From CBDBND01 sp965207985 (lineage in GTDB: Bacteria > Pseudomonadota > Alphaproteobacteria > Rhodospirillales > Rhodospirillaceae), in contig CBDBND010000009.1 in assembly GCA_965207985.1 (NCBI GenBank), forward strand, positions 62,001 to 126,000: 64,000 nt of DNA, in the 5' to 3' direction. Shown piece after piece: positions 17,536 through 26,164 of the stretch; the first letter of the stretch is position 1, and each line of letters opens with the position of its first letter. The notes under the pieces were generated by a model. The model worked only from the letters and a program-made list of their open reading frames with translations. It did no database searches and had not been told where the DNA came from. The position numbers and the translations under genes are program-made.

Positions 17536-19218
17536 TCAACTGTTAAAGAAGTCCAATACTGCACCGGCAACGCCTGCGTGGTCGCCAGGCATTTCCTTTA
17601 CCGTGTAATCGGACGGCCCGGCCGCCGTGGCTTTCTTCGTATAAGCAGACTCCGGACTACCCAGCAGCAATGGGCATTTCAGCTCGGCCAGACGTTCGGT
17701 CATGGGATAAGCGAAGTGCGCCTTGTAGGCCGCTTGATAAATGTCGAGACACTTGAACAGATCCAGTGTGCGGCGGTGGATGACATCCGGTGCGATGTCA
17801 GGCTCGCCGGTCCGAATGATATTTTCCACATTGCGCATGTACCATGGGCTGAACAGTTCCTGATCCCGCACCATGTTCCAGACGAAGACCCAATGTCCGC
17901 CAAAATCATCGAAGGGAATGTCGGGCGTGTACTTGGCCGATATGTCATCCAGGTCTTGTCCTTTGAGTTCCATGGTCATGATGTTGGGTACGGCCACGTT
18001 CTTGACCAAGTCGGGATACTGCACGGCCAATTCAACGGCTACGGTGCCGCCGCCCCAGGTGCCGAACACGTCCACTTCATCGTACCCCAAGGCATGCACG
18101 GCTTCGGCTAAGAACGAAGCCTGTTTCTCGGTCGTAACATCTAGCCCCATCGGATTGTCGGATTCCCCGTTGCCGGGCAGGTCTACCGCAACCACAGGCC
18201 GTTTACCGATCAGCGGTTCCATGTACCGATCCATGGAATGACTGGAGGCGGCTGAGGCATGAATGAACAGAATGGGCCGGCCGTTACCGTCCGTATTTCG
18301 CCGGCAATACAAGGACCCACCGCCGACTTGAACGTATTCGCCCCAAATCTTGCCTGGAACCGGTTCCGGTTTCTGAACTTCTGACGCTTTATTGGCTGAC
18401 GGAAAATCTTTCAAGGCCTGCTTAAGGATGCCGGTCGCTTCTTCGCCGGTGTCGGGCCGGCGCACGGTGATGGAGTCCGCCGGTGGCGGCATACGGTCAA
18501 GCCCCTCGTAAAGGACATCCGTCTTAGGGCTCATGATGATGCAGTTGGCCGTCATCTCCTGAACGGAATTGATGGCGTCTTGAGTAAAGGCGGCGCGGTA
18601 GGGTTTTGTGTAGTCCGGTCCGGACCTGAGAAACTCGATGACCGCTGTTTGCAGCGCACTTGCAGGCGGCACGGAGTACTCCATGCGGGCTGCCGTATTT
18701 TTTCTGTACCACGGGAAGAAAATGAGCTGCTCGCGAAATCGAGCCCAGGTCCAAGTGAGATGAGATCCGCTCCAATTGAATTCCAAAGGAGCGAAATAAT
18801 TGTCCAGAATTTCCTGGGTCAGTTCTTCGCCCATATTGACGTAACCGTTGACCACGGCCACGGTCACTTTTTCGGGATGACGCCAGGCAAGCTCCAGGGT
18901 GCAAACCGCGCCGGTGTGAAAACCGTAGACGGGGCACTTTTCTATGCCCAGTGTGTCCATAAGATCGGCAACGTTCTGCGCAAAATCCGTCATCACAGGA
19001 TTATCGATGGGAAGTGAATCCGAAAGACCATTGCTAGGCGTATCCGGTGCAAACACAGTGTAGTCTTCCGCCAGGTCCGTAATGAGCGGGATATATTCCT
19101 GCGAGGAATTGGGCGACTGGTGAAGCAGTATGATGGGTGGCCCTGACCCAGCGCGGCGGTAGTGCACCTGGCGCTCACCCCTGATGGTGGCCATATGGCG
19201 TGTGATCGTGGCTGGCAT
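17536..19218 (-). CDS. Tandem alpha/beta-hydrolase fold protein without canonical serine nucleophiles
   Basis: A 560-residue protein made of two alpha/beta-hydrolase domains. The first (about 1-280) has GPPIILLHQSPNSSQ as oxyanion loop and CPVYGFHTGAVCTLELA at the nucleophile elbow. The second (about 300-560) has RPILFIHASAASSHS, AVDLPGNGESD and DVFGTWGGGTVAVELA. At the G-x-Nuc-x-G elbow the residues are His and Trp, not Ser, Cys or Asp. So both domains may be non-hydrolytic or use another mechanism, for example cofactor-free chemistry or lyase activity. The ATG at 19218 was chosen because GAGGGGGG lies just upstream. The gene ends the catabolic minus-strand run. Confidence 0.78.
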   Translation of the reverse strand: MPATITRHMATIRGERQVHYRRAGSGPPIILLHQSPNSSQEYIPLITDLAEDYTVFAPDTPSNGLSDSLPIDNPVMTDFAQNVADLMDTLGIEKCPVYGFHTGAVCTLELAWRHPEKVTVAVVNGYVNMGEELTQEILDNYFAPLEFNWSGSHLTWTWARFREQLIFFPWYRKNTAARMEYSVPPASALQTAVIEFLRSGPDYTKPYRAAFTQDAINSVQEMTANCIIMSPKTDVLYEGLDRMPPPADSITVRRPDTGEEATGILKQALKDFPSANKASEVQKPEPVPGKIWGEYVQVGGGSLYCRRNTDGNGRPILFIHASAASSHSMDRYMEPLIGKRPVVAVDLPGNGESDNPMGLDVTTEKQASFLAEAVHALGYDEVDVFGTWGGGTVAVELAVQYPDLVKNVAVPNIMTMELKGQDLDDISAKYTPDIPFDDFGGHWVFVWNMVRDQELFSPWYMRNVENIIRTGEPDIAPDVIHRRTLDLFKCLDIYQAAYKAHFAYPMTERLAELKCPLLLGSPESAYTKKATAAGPSDYTVKEMPGDHAGVAGAVLDFFNS

Positions 19219-19359
19219 GGCATCCCCCCTCATTTTGTTGGACAGAGATTAGCCATGACTCCGGGGCTCTGACCAGGGCCGATCCCTGGTTTCATCAACT
19301 TCCCCGGAGTAAAGTGTGGCATCGCTGCTGCTCAGAAACACGCTATTGAGGAACGCACG

Positions 19360-19926
19360 ATGGACGGATCATCATTCGAAAAGCGCACCCTGGAGGTCAA
19401 ACCCGCGACTCCGGAGGCGTTGGCGCCATATGGCAAGGTACTCGGAGCGGGAACCGGCGCACCGGTTGGTGTCAGTGACTTTTACGAAGGCGCTGTAGCG
19501 GTTTCAGCGCCGGTCGACTTTGAATCGGACGAGGATACCTGCCTTTCATTGGCGACCCTGCAACCACGCACCTTTGAGCTCAAGTATTTGGAGCGCCATT
19601 TCAAGCACACCCAAACTTTTATTCCTTTGGCCGGTAAACCATTTATCGCCGTTTTCGGCGCTCCCACGGACGGCGATATGCCCGATCTGGATAACCTCGA
19701 GGCTTTTCGTTTTGACGGCTCCGCCGGCTTTTGCATGCACATCGGCACCTGGCACGAGTTTCCCTTCGCCTTGGAACCGGATACGGACATTGTGGTGGTC
19801 CTGAGGAACGAAACCACCCGCAACCTTTCAAGCGAAAACGTGGAAAATAACGAAGCCCACGGTCCTGATCTGGACAAAAAGAACCTGGCGCAGCGCACAG
19901 GGATTGTCTTTGAGATTGCGGTCTGA
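19360..19926 (+). CDS. Ureidoglycolate lyase (AllA)-family protein
   Basis: A 188-residue cupin-like protein matching the AllA family (PF04115). Visible landmarks are APYGKVLGAG near the start, FELKYLERHFKHTQTFIPL around 75-95, PDLDNLEAFRFDGSAG and the metal-region IGTWHEFPFAL near 135. AllA releases glyoxylate and urea from ureidoglycolate in purine breakdown. No other allantoin or urate gene is present, so the substrate here may be a related ureido acid. The neighbouring isochorismatase-like hydrolase (12883-13497) also belongs to a family with members in ureide breakdown. Confidence 0.75.
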   Translation: MDGSSFEKRTLEVKPATPEALAPYGKVLGAGTGAPVGVSDFYEGAVAVSAPVDFESDEDTCLSLATLQPRTFELKYLERHFKHTQTFIPLAGKPFIAVFGAPTDGDMPDLDNLEAFRFDGSAGFCMHIGTWHEFPFALEPDTDIVVVLRNETTRNLSSENVENNEAHGPDLDKKNLAQRTGIVFEIAV

Positions 19927-19957
19927 CCCCTAATTCCGCGCGAGTCGCCGATAAAGC

Positions 19958-20006
19958 CTCCCGTCCGCCGTTGTGTGTGGGTGGGGAGGAGAGCGGCGGA
20001 CGGGAG
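19958..20006. repeat. 13-bp perfect inverted repeat, GC-rich stem-loop
   Basis: The arms CTCCCGTCCGCCG (19958-19970) and CGGCGGACGGGAG (19994-20006) are perfectly complementary around a 23-base loop. It lies 32 bases after the stop of the AllA-family gene. No T-run follows on the plus strand, so it is not a textbook intrinsic terminator, but it could stop transcription or protect a 3' end. Confidence 0.75.
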
Positions 20007-20130
20007 ACTGTCGACCAGAACCATAACGATCGACGGATGACCTAACCCGTTGTCCTGCCTGATTTACCGGGGAGGGGAAGGGCTGGCAGTGACCCGGTGG
20101 AAGGTCTGACCTCGCTGGGGGACGAGGTTT

Positions 20131-20211
20131 GTGGGAATTTTTCCCAACTCTAGAAGGGTAGAATCTCTTGATCAGAGAGTCAATAATTTTGTGGGAATTT
20201 TTCCCACAAAA
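20131..20211. repeat. Two copies of a GTGGGAATTTTTCCCA palindrome, 60 bases apart
   Basis: Copy 1 (20131-20147) has imperfect arms around TTT. Copy 2 (20187-20211) is a perfect palindrome with 11-base arms TTTTGTGGGAA/TTCCCACAAAA around TTT. The copies are offset by 60 bases, close to a whole number of helical turns. Twin dyads like this often bind a dimeric regulator, though here no promoter is evident. A transcript would also fold into two hairpins. Confidence 0.7.
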
Positions 20212-20329
20212 TGGTAAGGTCCCTTCGTGCCCGTCAGCGCATGGCCGGATCAAGATCACCCTCGTGGCCGCGGCCTCTTACCCGGTCCCCGTCTCTCTTC
20301 CCGAGGCCGCATATCTTTTGAGCGAGGCG

Positions 20330-21295
20330 TTAGCGGCGCTCTAAGCTGGCGCGATGATTGGTGAGTGCGCCCACATCGGCGGCGTCGAGAAAAGCCCGCG
20401 CCTCTTCATTGTTTTTTAAATAGGCATCGAGAAACGCCGTCGACGTGCCGCGGATGATGCTCAAGCCCTCAAAGTCGGGTACGCCACCGGCCGTTTCCCG
20501 GCAGATCAAGCCACCGTAGTAGTGATCCCCGTCGTTGAGCACGACGCCGTATTTTTCGCCAGGCGGCGTTTCAAAAAAGGCGGCCATACGCCAGGGCCAC
20601 GGATGAACCGGACCGCGGCCAGTGGCACCGAGATCCTTGGTCCCACCGGATGCGTAGACCGGCCGGTTATAGCGGGAGAACGCCTCGGGCATCATGTTGG
20701 GAAGCTGGCCCACACCACTGAGAACGACGGCAACCTTAAAGCGCGCATCGGACATGTCGGCAGGTTCGTTTGTCTGGGTATCCAGCATTTCAAGGCCGGT
20801 GACGGCAAGGGCAATCTGACCGCCGAAAGAATGGCCAGACGCAGCAATGCGGCTGCGGTCCATTCTTCCTGCCAAACCCGGCACTGCGCGTTCGATATCA
20901 TCCAAGGAGTCGAGAATGTATTTCATGTCCTTAATGCGTTCGCCGACGAGATCCAATCCGGCGATGTCTTGAAAACCAAATCCGTTGGATTCTGAATCGA
21001 GGTGCACCGGCGCCATGGTGACATAACCGTGGGACGTCCAATGGTCAGTCACTGACGCATACATATTCTTGGGGCATACAGCGCCTTGTGAAAAGACGAC
21101 CAGTGGATACGGACCGTCACCGGCGGGCCAAGTGACGCGCACGGGCACGGGCACTTTCCGTCCGGGACGGTCCAGGACCACCGGATACGTCACGTTAACG
21201 TCCTCATTACCGCGCAAGGATTTGTAGAGGTCCGTAACACCGGCAACGACCGGCGTTGCCGAAAACATGAACAACACGGCGATCAGGCGTGTCAT
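20330..21295 (-). CDS. Exported alpha/beta hydrolase, dienelactone hydrolase/PAF-acetylhydrolase-like
   Basis: A 321-residue protein with a signal peptide (MTRLIAVLFMFSATPVVAG). An alpha/beta-hydrolase domain follows: the oxyanion region PYPLVVFSQGAVCPKN, the nucleophile elbow AASGHSFGGQIAL with its Ser, and late Asp and His (NDGDHYYGGLIC). The pattern resembles platelet-activating-factor acetylhydrolase and chlorophyllase-like lipases more than classic dienelactone hydrolase. It is probably a periplasmic esterase. It follows a quinone oxidoreductase gene by 32 bases in the same direction. Confidence 0.82.
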   Translation of the reverse strand: MTRLIAVLFMFSATPVVAGVTDLYKSLRGNEDVNVTYPVVLDRPGRKVPVPVRVTWPAGDGPYPLVVFSQGAVCPKNMYASVTDHWTSHGYVTMAPVHLDSESNGFGFQDIAGLDLVGERIKDMKYILDSLDDIERAVPGLAGRMDRSRIAASGHSFGGQIALAVTGLEMLDTQTNEPADMSDARFKVAVVLSGVGQLPNMMPEAFSRYNRPVYASGGTKDLGATGRGPVHPWPWRMAAFFETPPGEKYGVVLNDGDHYYGGLICRETAGGVPDFEGLSIIRGTSTAFLDAYLKNNEEARAFLDAADVGALTNHRASLERR

Positions 21296-21327
21296 AGCAT
21301 TCCCTCAATTTACGTGGTTGTACCGGG

Positions 21328-22299
21328 CTATTGCGGCACTTGCAGAATGATCTTACCGAAGTGTTTGCGGTCGGCGACCATTTGATGGGCTTTGGCCACG
21401 TCGGAAACAGGCAGCACCGTATCGATGACGGGTTTGAACGTGCCGTCATTGAATTTTGCGACGGCCTCGTTACGGAAACTGGGCACGGTCTCCGGGATAT
21501 AGCGCGCCGAGGTATCGATACTCATGGACAACAATTGGATGTTGCGTTCACCGATGTTGAGACTGAAGGTCACCATGCGTCCGCCGGTTGACCCATACAT
21601 GGCGATTTTTCCTTCATAGGCCATAGACTCGATGAGAGCCGAGGCTGTCTCCTCGCCGATGGTCATGCAGCCGATGTCGAGACCCTGCCCTTCGGTCAGC
21701 TCCATGACCCGGGCATGGCCGTCTTCGGTCTTGTAGTTGATGACGGCATCGGCGCCGTAGTCCTTAGCCTTGGCGAGTTTTTCATCCTGGCTGGCGGTAC
21801 CAACCACCCAACATCCTTTGTCCTTGGCGATCTGTAGGGCAGCGGTTCCCACAGAGGACGCAATGGCTTCGATCAACACCGTTTGCCCGGGCTGCGCTTC
21901 AGTGACCACATGCAGGGCATGCCACGCGGTCAGCCATCCCACGCCTGAGGCAGCCCCTTGCTCAAAAGACCAATGATCGGGCATGGGAAAAGCATGATAG
22001 GCCTTGATCTTACATTTGGTGGCGTGGGACCCCCGCCCGCGGAAAAACACGCGGTCACCAACGGCGCAACTTTCTACGTTTTCGCCGGTCGCTGCGACAA
22101 CGCCAGCGCCCTCTAAACCCAGAACGATCGGCGTTTTCAGACCCGTATAAGTCCCTGCCCGCATGCGGGTTTCAGCGAAATTTACCCCTGAGGCATGAAC
22201 GTCGACCACGACCTCTTCGGGTTCGGGTTCCGGATCGGGCATATCGGCCCATTGCATGACTTCCGGACCGCCGAATTTCTCGACCAGCCACCCCTTCAT
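21328..22299 (-). CDS. NADPH:quinone oxidoreductase-like MDR protein
   Basis: A 323-residue medium-chain dehydrogenase/reductase without zinc-binding Cys/His, as in the QOR and zeta-crystallin branch. Landmarks are VHASGVNFAETRMRAG near residue 36, GLEGAGVVAATGENV, the nucleotide site AIASSVGTAALQIAKDKG (an altered AAxGxVG motif) and HFGKIILQV at the C-terminus. Such enzymes reduce quinones or enoyl compounds with NADPH. It lies between an exported esterase gene and an MFS carrier gene on one strand, so uptake, hydrolysis and reduction of one compound is plausible. Confidence 0.85.
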   Translation of the reverse strand: MKGWLVEKFGGPEVMQWADMPDPEPEPEEVVVDVHASGVNFAETRMRAGTYTGLKTPIVLGLEGAGVVAATGENVESCAVGDRVFFRGRGSHATKCKIKAYHAFPMPDHWSFEQGAASGVGWLTAWHALHVVTEAQPGQTVLIEAIASSVGTAALQIAKDKGCWVVGTASQDEKLAKAKDYGADAVINYKTEDGHARVMELTEGQGLDIGCMTIGEETASALIESMAYEGKIAMYGSTGGRMVTFSLNIGERNIQLLSMSIDTSARYIPETVPSFRNEAVAKFNDGTFKPVIDTVLPVSDVAKAHQMVADRKHFGKIILQVPQ

Positions 22300-22332
22300 T
22301 CTTTGTCTCCCATTACATTGTTTGTTCTTAGT

Positions 22333-23652
22333 TTAGGTTGTTGGACGCATGCGCCGATCGACTTCTTCCACCTCTAATCCTGATGGAATGGGTTTGAGAC
22401 GCAAATAGAACAATCCGGCAATGCCTAAGGGTACGGCAACCACCAGCGTAAACGCCATATCCCACCCCATAACATCGACGCCATAGGTGACGAACAGCGG
22501 CCCAATGGCAATACCAAGATTGACGGCAAGGCTGGAACAAAAGGCCAAGCCTGTTGCCCGCAGGTGAGTTGGAAAAACTTCAGCGATATAGGCGAACTTG
22601 ACCGCGGCCGTGCCGTAGAAAAACGTGCTGGCAATGCAAAAAACGATCAAAGTGTCCCAGAACCCGGAAGTGAGCCAGACCAGACACATAAACATCACCG
22701 CGCCCAACAAAGTCCAGATGGTCACCGTCGTCCTGCGCGTGAGGACAAATTCACCGACAAAAGCAGCCAAGAAGTAACCGATGACGGCGACGGCATTGCC
22801 GAAGCCGACGATGTAAGTGGCATCGCTTTGAGAGAAGCCGCGGGACTCCGCGAGATAAGTGGGAAGAAAGATGGAGGACCCGCCATAGGCGATGACAAAA
22901 ATAAATTGCGCCGTGAAAAGTGTCACCGTGCGCAATCGCATATCAGGAGCAAACAGTGCCGCCAGCTTCGCTTTGCTGCTCTCGTCTTTCTCCTGTGTCC
23001 GTGCCTCGGTTTTATGACCAGCAAAGCGGCCCGTCTCGCGCAGAAAGCGGTGGATGACCCAGATATAAGGAATGGACAGCAAGCCGACGAGAAACAGCGG
23101 ACGCCAGCTAAAAGCATCCAACATGGGTGCGGCAAAGAGAGCAGCAAAAAAAGCGCCCAAAGGAAACGCCGTTTGCAGGAGACCGGTGAAGATACCGCGC
23201 AGGCGCGCAGGCGCTTCTTCGGCAACGATGGCTCCCGTCGTCGGATACAGCGCGCCACCGGATGCAATGGCAAAAGCACGCAGGAGAGTCATCACAATGA
23301 TGCCGAGCGAAAATGCGATACCGCCGATCACCAGCTGGGCTTCACTGGCGGGGACAATGGAATGGGCGGCGATGAAAAGAGACGAGACCACGGTGATGAC
23401 CATCAGCATGTTCCGCCGGCCCAAACGGTCCGTCAGTGTGCCGATATAGACCTGGATTATGGCGCCAAAGGTGTATGACAAAGCCACGAGCCAGCCCATG
23501 GCTTGTAGGCTAACGTCAAAGGATTGTCGGATTGACGGCAACGCATAGGAAAACAAAGCCAGGTCCACTTGGCTGAACATGTAGGCCAAGTGACAAATGA
23601 TGAAGGCTTGAAGCGGATAACCGCGGATCTGTGACCACATAGGGCGGGGCAA
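22333..23652 (-). CDS. MFS transporter, metabolite:H+ symporter-like
   Basis: A 439-residue protein with about 12 hydrophobic segments and the MFS loop 2-3 motif GTLTDRLGRRNMLMVI near residue 75, repeated less clearly in the second half. A charged central loop (FAGHKTEARTQEKDE) separates the two six-helix halves. The pattern resembles aromatic-acid or sugar-acid H+ symporters. It begins the minus-strand group MFS-QOR-esterase. The substrate cannot be read from the sequence. Confidence 0.87.
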   Translation of the reverse strand: MPRPMWSQIRGYPLQAFIICHLAYMFSQVDLALFSYALPSIRQSFDVSLQAMGWLVALSYTFGAIIQVYIGTLTDRLGRRNMLMVITVVSSLFIAAHSIVPASEAQLVIGGIAFSLGIIVMTLLRAFAIASGGALYPTTGAIVAEEAPARLRGIFTGLLQTAFPLGAFFAALFAAPMLDAFSWRPLFLVGLLSIPYIWVIHRFLRETGRFAGHKTEARTQEKDESSKAKLAALFAPDMRLRTVTLFTAQFIFVIAYGGSSIFLPTYLAESRGFSQSDATYIVGFGNAVAVIGYFLAAFVGEFVLTRRTTVTIWTLLGAVMFMCLVWLTSGFWDTLIVFCIASTFFYGTAAVKFAYIAEVFPTHLRATGLAFCSSLAVNLGIAIGPLFVTYGVDVMGWDMAFTLVVAVPLGIAGLFYLRLKPIPSGLEVEEVDRRMRPTT

Positions 23653-23770
23653 AGTTATTTTAGTTAGGTGAGACCCTAACTTACGGCCTTTGGAATGTCG
23701 CCCTTCTTTCTTTACCCGGCATCAGACTGTTAGGCTGTGTTCAACCCGTGGAAGGTTGGGAGGTTGCACC

Positions 23771-24322
23771 ATGACAGACATCGTCGCTGAAATTGAAGCC
23801 GTTCTCAGGAAGACCGAAGAGGTTTGGGACAAACAGGATTATTCAGCGCTCAAGCAGCTATGGGATACGGACGATGATCAACCCTTTTACGGACCGGAAG
23901 AATGGGAGGACGGTCTTGTTGTCGGTTGGTCGGATTTGGAACGCTATTGGAATCCCGTTCCTGGTAAGAAAATTTTGGTTGGCATCCGCAACCGGTATTC
24001 CAATGTAAGAGCCAAACTTTTGTCCGATGACCTCGCCGTTGCGGTTTACGATTTGCGCTATGACATGCAGGTGATCGGACAAAAACCCATGGGCGGGTTT
24101 GATCGCATCATGGCGGTGTTCCGCAAGAAGCCGGATGGCTGGAAATATACCGCCTATATGGAAGCACCGCTTAATCCCATGACCATGATCCGCAAGCTCT
24201 ATCAAGAGAGCGTGCCCGACGACTTTCAGGATTACCTCAAGCGTATTGGCGCCGACCCTAACGCAGAAGGGGCTCAAGTACCCTGGGGATCTTTCGAATC
24301 CGACGACGGATCAATGAACTAA
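23771..24322 (+). CDS. SnoaL/NTF2-like protein
   Basis: A 183-residue protein. The N-terminal helices EIEAVLRKTEEVWDKQDYSALK and the strands RAKLLSDDLAVAVYDLRYDM and GWKYTAYMEAPLNP fit the NTF2-like cone fold used by SnoaL cyclases, ketosteroid isomerases and many nuclease-free accessory proteins. The start at 23771 follows GGGAGG. It stands alone between oppositely oriented genes and 118 bases from the divergent MFS gene, so a shared promoter region at 23653-23770 is likely. The ligand is unknown. Confidence 0.7.
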   Translation: MTDIVAEIEAVLRKTEEVWDKQDYSALKQLWDTDDDQPFYGPEEWEDGLVVGWSDLERYWNPVPGKKILVGIRNRYSNVRAKLLSDDLAVAVYDLRYDMQVIGQKPMGGFDRIMAVFRKKPDGWKYTAYMEAPLNPMTMIRKLYQESVPDDFQDYLKRIGADPNAEGAQVPWGSFESDDGSMN

Positions 24323-24401
24323 CAAACCTTAGCCGCGAGCTCGTTAAGCGCATTGTTCATTCCGGTGACGATGAGCTCAGTCTTGAACGATAGCGCCCGT
24401 C

Positions 24402-25385
24402 TTAAATGTTACCACCCACCTCGAGAATGGTGCGGCCCGTGGTGCGCCGGTTTTCAAAGTCGTCATGGGCCTTGACGATTTCATCAAGCGGTATCGGTTG
24501 ATTGAGCGGATAGATCCAGTCTTTCTTATCCAGCTTGGATATGATTTCAGGAAACTCGGACCCTTTGGTCTTAGCCATGGCGTGATACTGGATAAATCCA
24601 CGCACACCCGCCGATGCCCCGATCAAACCCGAAACATTTACGTCGGGTGAAACACCCGCCATGGCGCCGATGTAAATCACTTGGCCCATCGGGGCGAGAC
24701 AGGCCAGATTTTTTGGTGCGTCCGGACCGGCATTGCCGTCGATGATGACATCGGCGCCGAGACCACCGGTAAGTTCCTTGACTTTCTCCGGCCACTCGGG
24801 GTCGTCCTTTTCATTGAGAAGATGGTCCGCGCCGAACTGGTCGGCCCAATCGATCTTTTCCTGGCTGCCGACCAGCCCAATGACAAGACAACCGGCGTCC
24901 TTGGCAATTTGCGTGGTCATCACACCGACAGCCCCGGCCGCCGAATGAATGACGACGGAGTCTCCTTCCTCCACCTTGGCCATGGTGTGCAGCATGTGCC
25001 AGGCGGTGAAAGTCGAGGTGAAATAGACCGTGCCCAAGGTCCAATGAAACTCATCGGGAATGGGCGTCATGTTGGTGGTCGGCGCGATGGCATAGTCGGC
25101 GCATCCGCCCCAGGTGCTGGCGACGGAAAACCGCTTACCGACCAGGTTCTCATCAATACCGGGACCGACGGCATCCACACGCCCTGAGTATTCGTATCCG
25201 AGCGTAAACGGCATGGGAGGCACACCCCACTTGACCCGGCCCGCACGGGCATGGGTATCGAGGGGATTGACGGCGCAGTACGCCACCTGAAGACGCGCTT
25301 CACCTTCTCCGGGTTCGGGTATGGGGATGTCGGTAATCTTGAGTGACTCGGGTGGTCCGTTTTCGGTGATAACGACAGCGCGCAT
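24402..25385 (-). CDS. Zinc-independent MDR oxidoreductase, quinone reductase-like
   Basis: A 327-residue MDR protein with the N-terminal catalytic fold (AYCAVNPLDTHARAG, TLGYEYSGRVDAVG) and the NADPH-binding motif IHSAAGAVGVMTTQIAKDAG near 145-165. The zinc ligands of alcohol dehydrogenases are absent. It ends with the family's RTTGRTILEVGG. It is paralogous at fold level to the proteins at 21328 and 38745 but not a recent duplicate. Its likely role is reduction of a quinone or an alpha,beta-unsaturated ketone. Confidence 0.85.
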   Translation of the reverse strand: MRAVVITENGPPESLKITDIPIPEPGEGEARLQVAYCAVNPLDTHARAGRVKWGVPPMPFTLGYEYSGRVDAVGPGIDENLVGKRFSVASTWGGCADYAIAPTTNMTPIPDEFHWTLGTVYFTSTFTAWHMLHTMAKVEEGDSVVIHSAAGAVGVMTTQIAKDAGCLVIGLVGSQEKIDWADQFGADHLLNEKDDPEWPEKVKELTGGLGADVIIDGNAGPDAPKNLACLAPMGQVIYIGAMAGVSPDVNVSGLIGASAGVRGFIQYHAMAKTKGSEFPEIISKLDKKDWIYPLNQPIPLDEIVKAHDDFENRRTTGRTILEVGGNI

Positions 25386-25492
25386 TGTGCGATCCCCTTC
25401 CAGTTGATTTATCGTTATGGTCTTAGCTCTGAGGCATAGGCGAAGGGTTTCTCAGGGTCAACGTCTGTGTCGGGTCCATTGGAAAATACAGA

Positions 25493-26164
25493 ATGACGGC
25501 CGTTATTTTCGATTGCGATGGGGTCTTGGTGGACAGCGAAATTATTGCCGTCCGCGCCGAACTCCGCGCCTTGAAAGAACTCGGCCTGACCTACGACGAA
25601 GATGAGTATGTACACCGTCATCTCGGCACCACTGTGGCTACCTTTTTTGCCTCCTTGGATGCCGATCATAGAAAAGCTTTCGGCACACCCTTACCCGAGG
25701 GTTTTGCCGAACGTCTTTTACAAGAGACCAAAGACGAAATGGATGCTTCGCTGGAAGCTGTAACCGGGGTTCACGAAGCCGTTGATTCCATTCAAGGCCC
25801 CGTTGCCGTGGCCTCCTCATCGGGGCTGCAACGGCTCAGGTTCAAATTGGAAAAGACGAACTTGCTTACCTTTTTTGACCCTCACGTCTATTCCGGCGAA
25901 CAGGTTGAACGGGGCAAGCCGGCACCAGATCTCTTTATTTTCGCGGCTGAAAGTCTGGGTATCGAAGCAACGGCATGCATCGCCATTGAAGATAGTGTCA
26001 ACGGCGTCAAATCAACCCGGGGCGCCGGCATGACTGTGGTTGGTTTCACCGGCGGCAGTCACTGCCGGCCGGGTCATGGCGATTACCTAACTGACGCTGG
26101 CGCTGCCGTCGTTATCGAACACATGGATGAATTGGCGGTAACGTTGTCTAAACTTACGAATTAG
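25493..26164 (+). CDS. HAD-superfamily hydrolase, beta-phosphoglucomutase/phosphatase-like
   Basis: A 223-residue HAD protein. Motif I FDCDGVLVDSE carries the nucleophile and acid/base Asp, motif II Ser is in GPVAVASSS, motif III Lys in RGKPAPDLFIFAAE and motif IV Asp in AIEDSVNGVKSTRGAGM. The helical cap between motifs I and II is the C1 type of phosphoglycolate phosphatases and beta-phosphoglucomutases. The substrate is a small phosphorylated metabolite, not specified. It converges with the MFS gene, overlapping it by 11 bases at the 3' ends. Confidence 0.9.
   Translation: MTAVIFDCDGVLVDSEIIAVRAELRALKELGLTYDEDEYVHRHLGTTVATFFASLDADHRKAFGTPLPEGFAERLLQETKDEMDASLEAVTGVHEAVDSIQGPVAVASSSGLQRLRFKLEKTNLLTFFDPHVYSGEQVERGKPAPDLFIFAAESLGIEATACIAIEDSVNGVKSTRGAGMTVVGFTGGSHCRPGHGDYLTDAGAAVVIEHMDELAVTLSKLTN

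Larger units (their letters stand above)
19927..20329. other. Intergenic region between convergent genes, rich in inverted repeats
   Basis: Both flanking genes end here, so promoters for them are not expected. No convincing gene is seen; the one long frame on the minus strand is rich in Pro, Arg and His and looks spurious. The region holds a long GC-rich stem (19958-20006), a pair of GTGGGAA-ttt-TTCCCA palindromes exactly 60 bases apart (20131 and 20191), and a weaker stem GCGGCCTC/GAGGCCGC (about 20265-20310). Terminators, a small RNA or a multi-site operator are all possible. Confidence 0.6.

Noticed and set aside
19930..20259. Minus-strand open frame of 109 codons between convergent genes
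   Set aside because: Its composition (many Arg, Pro, His, Ser), its lack of a ribosome site and its overlap with strong inverted repeats argue against coding.
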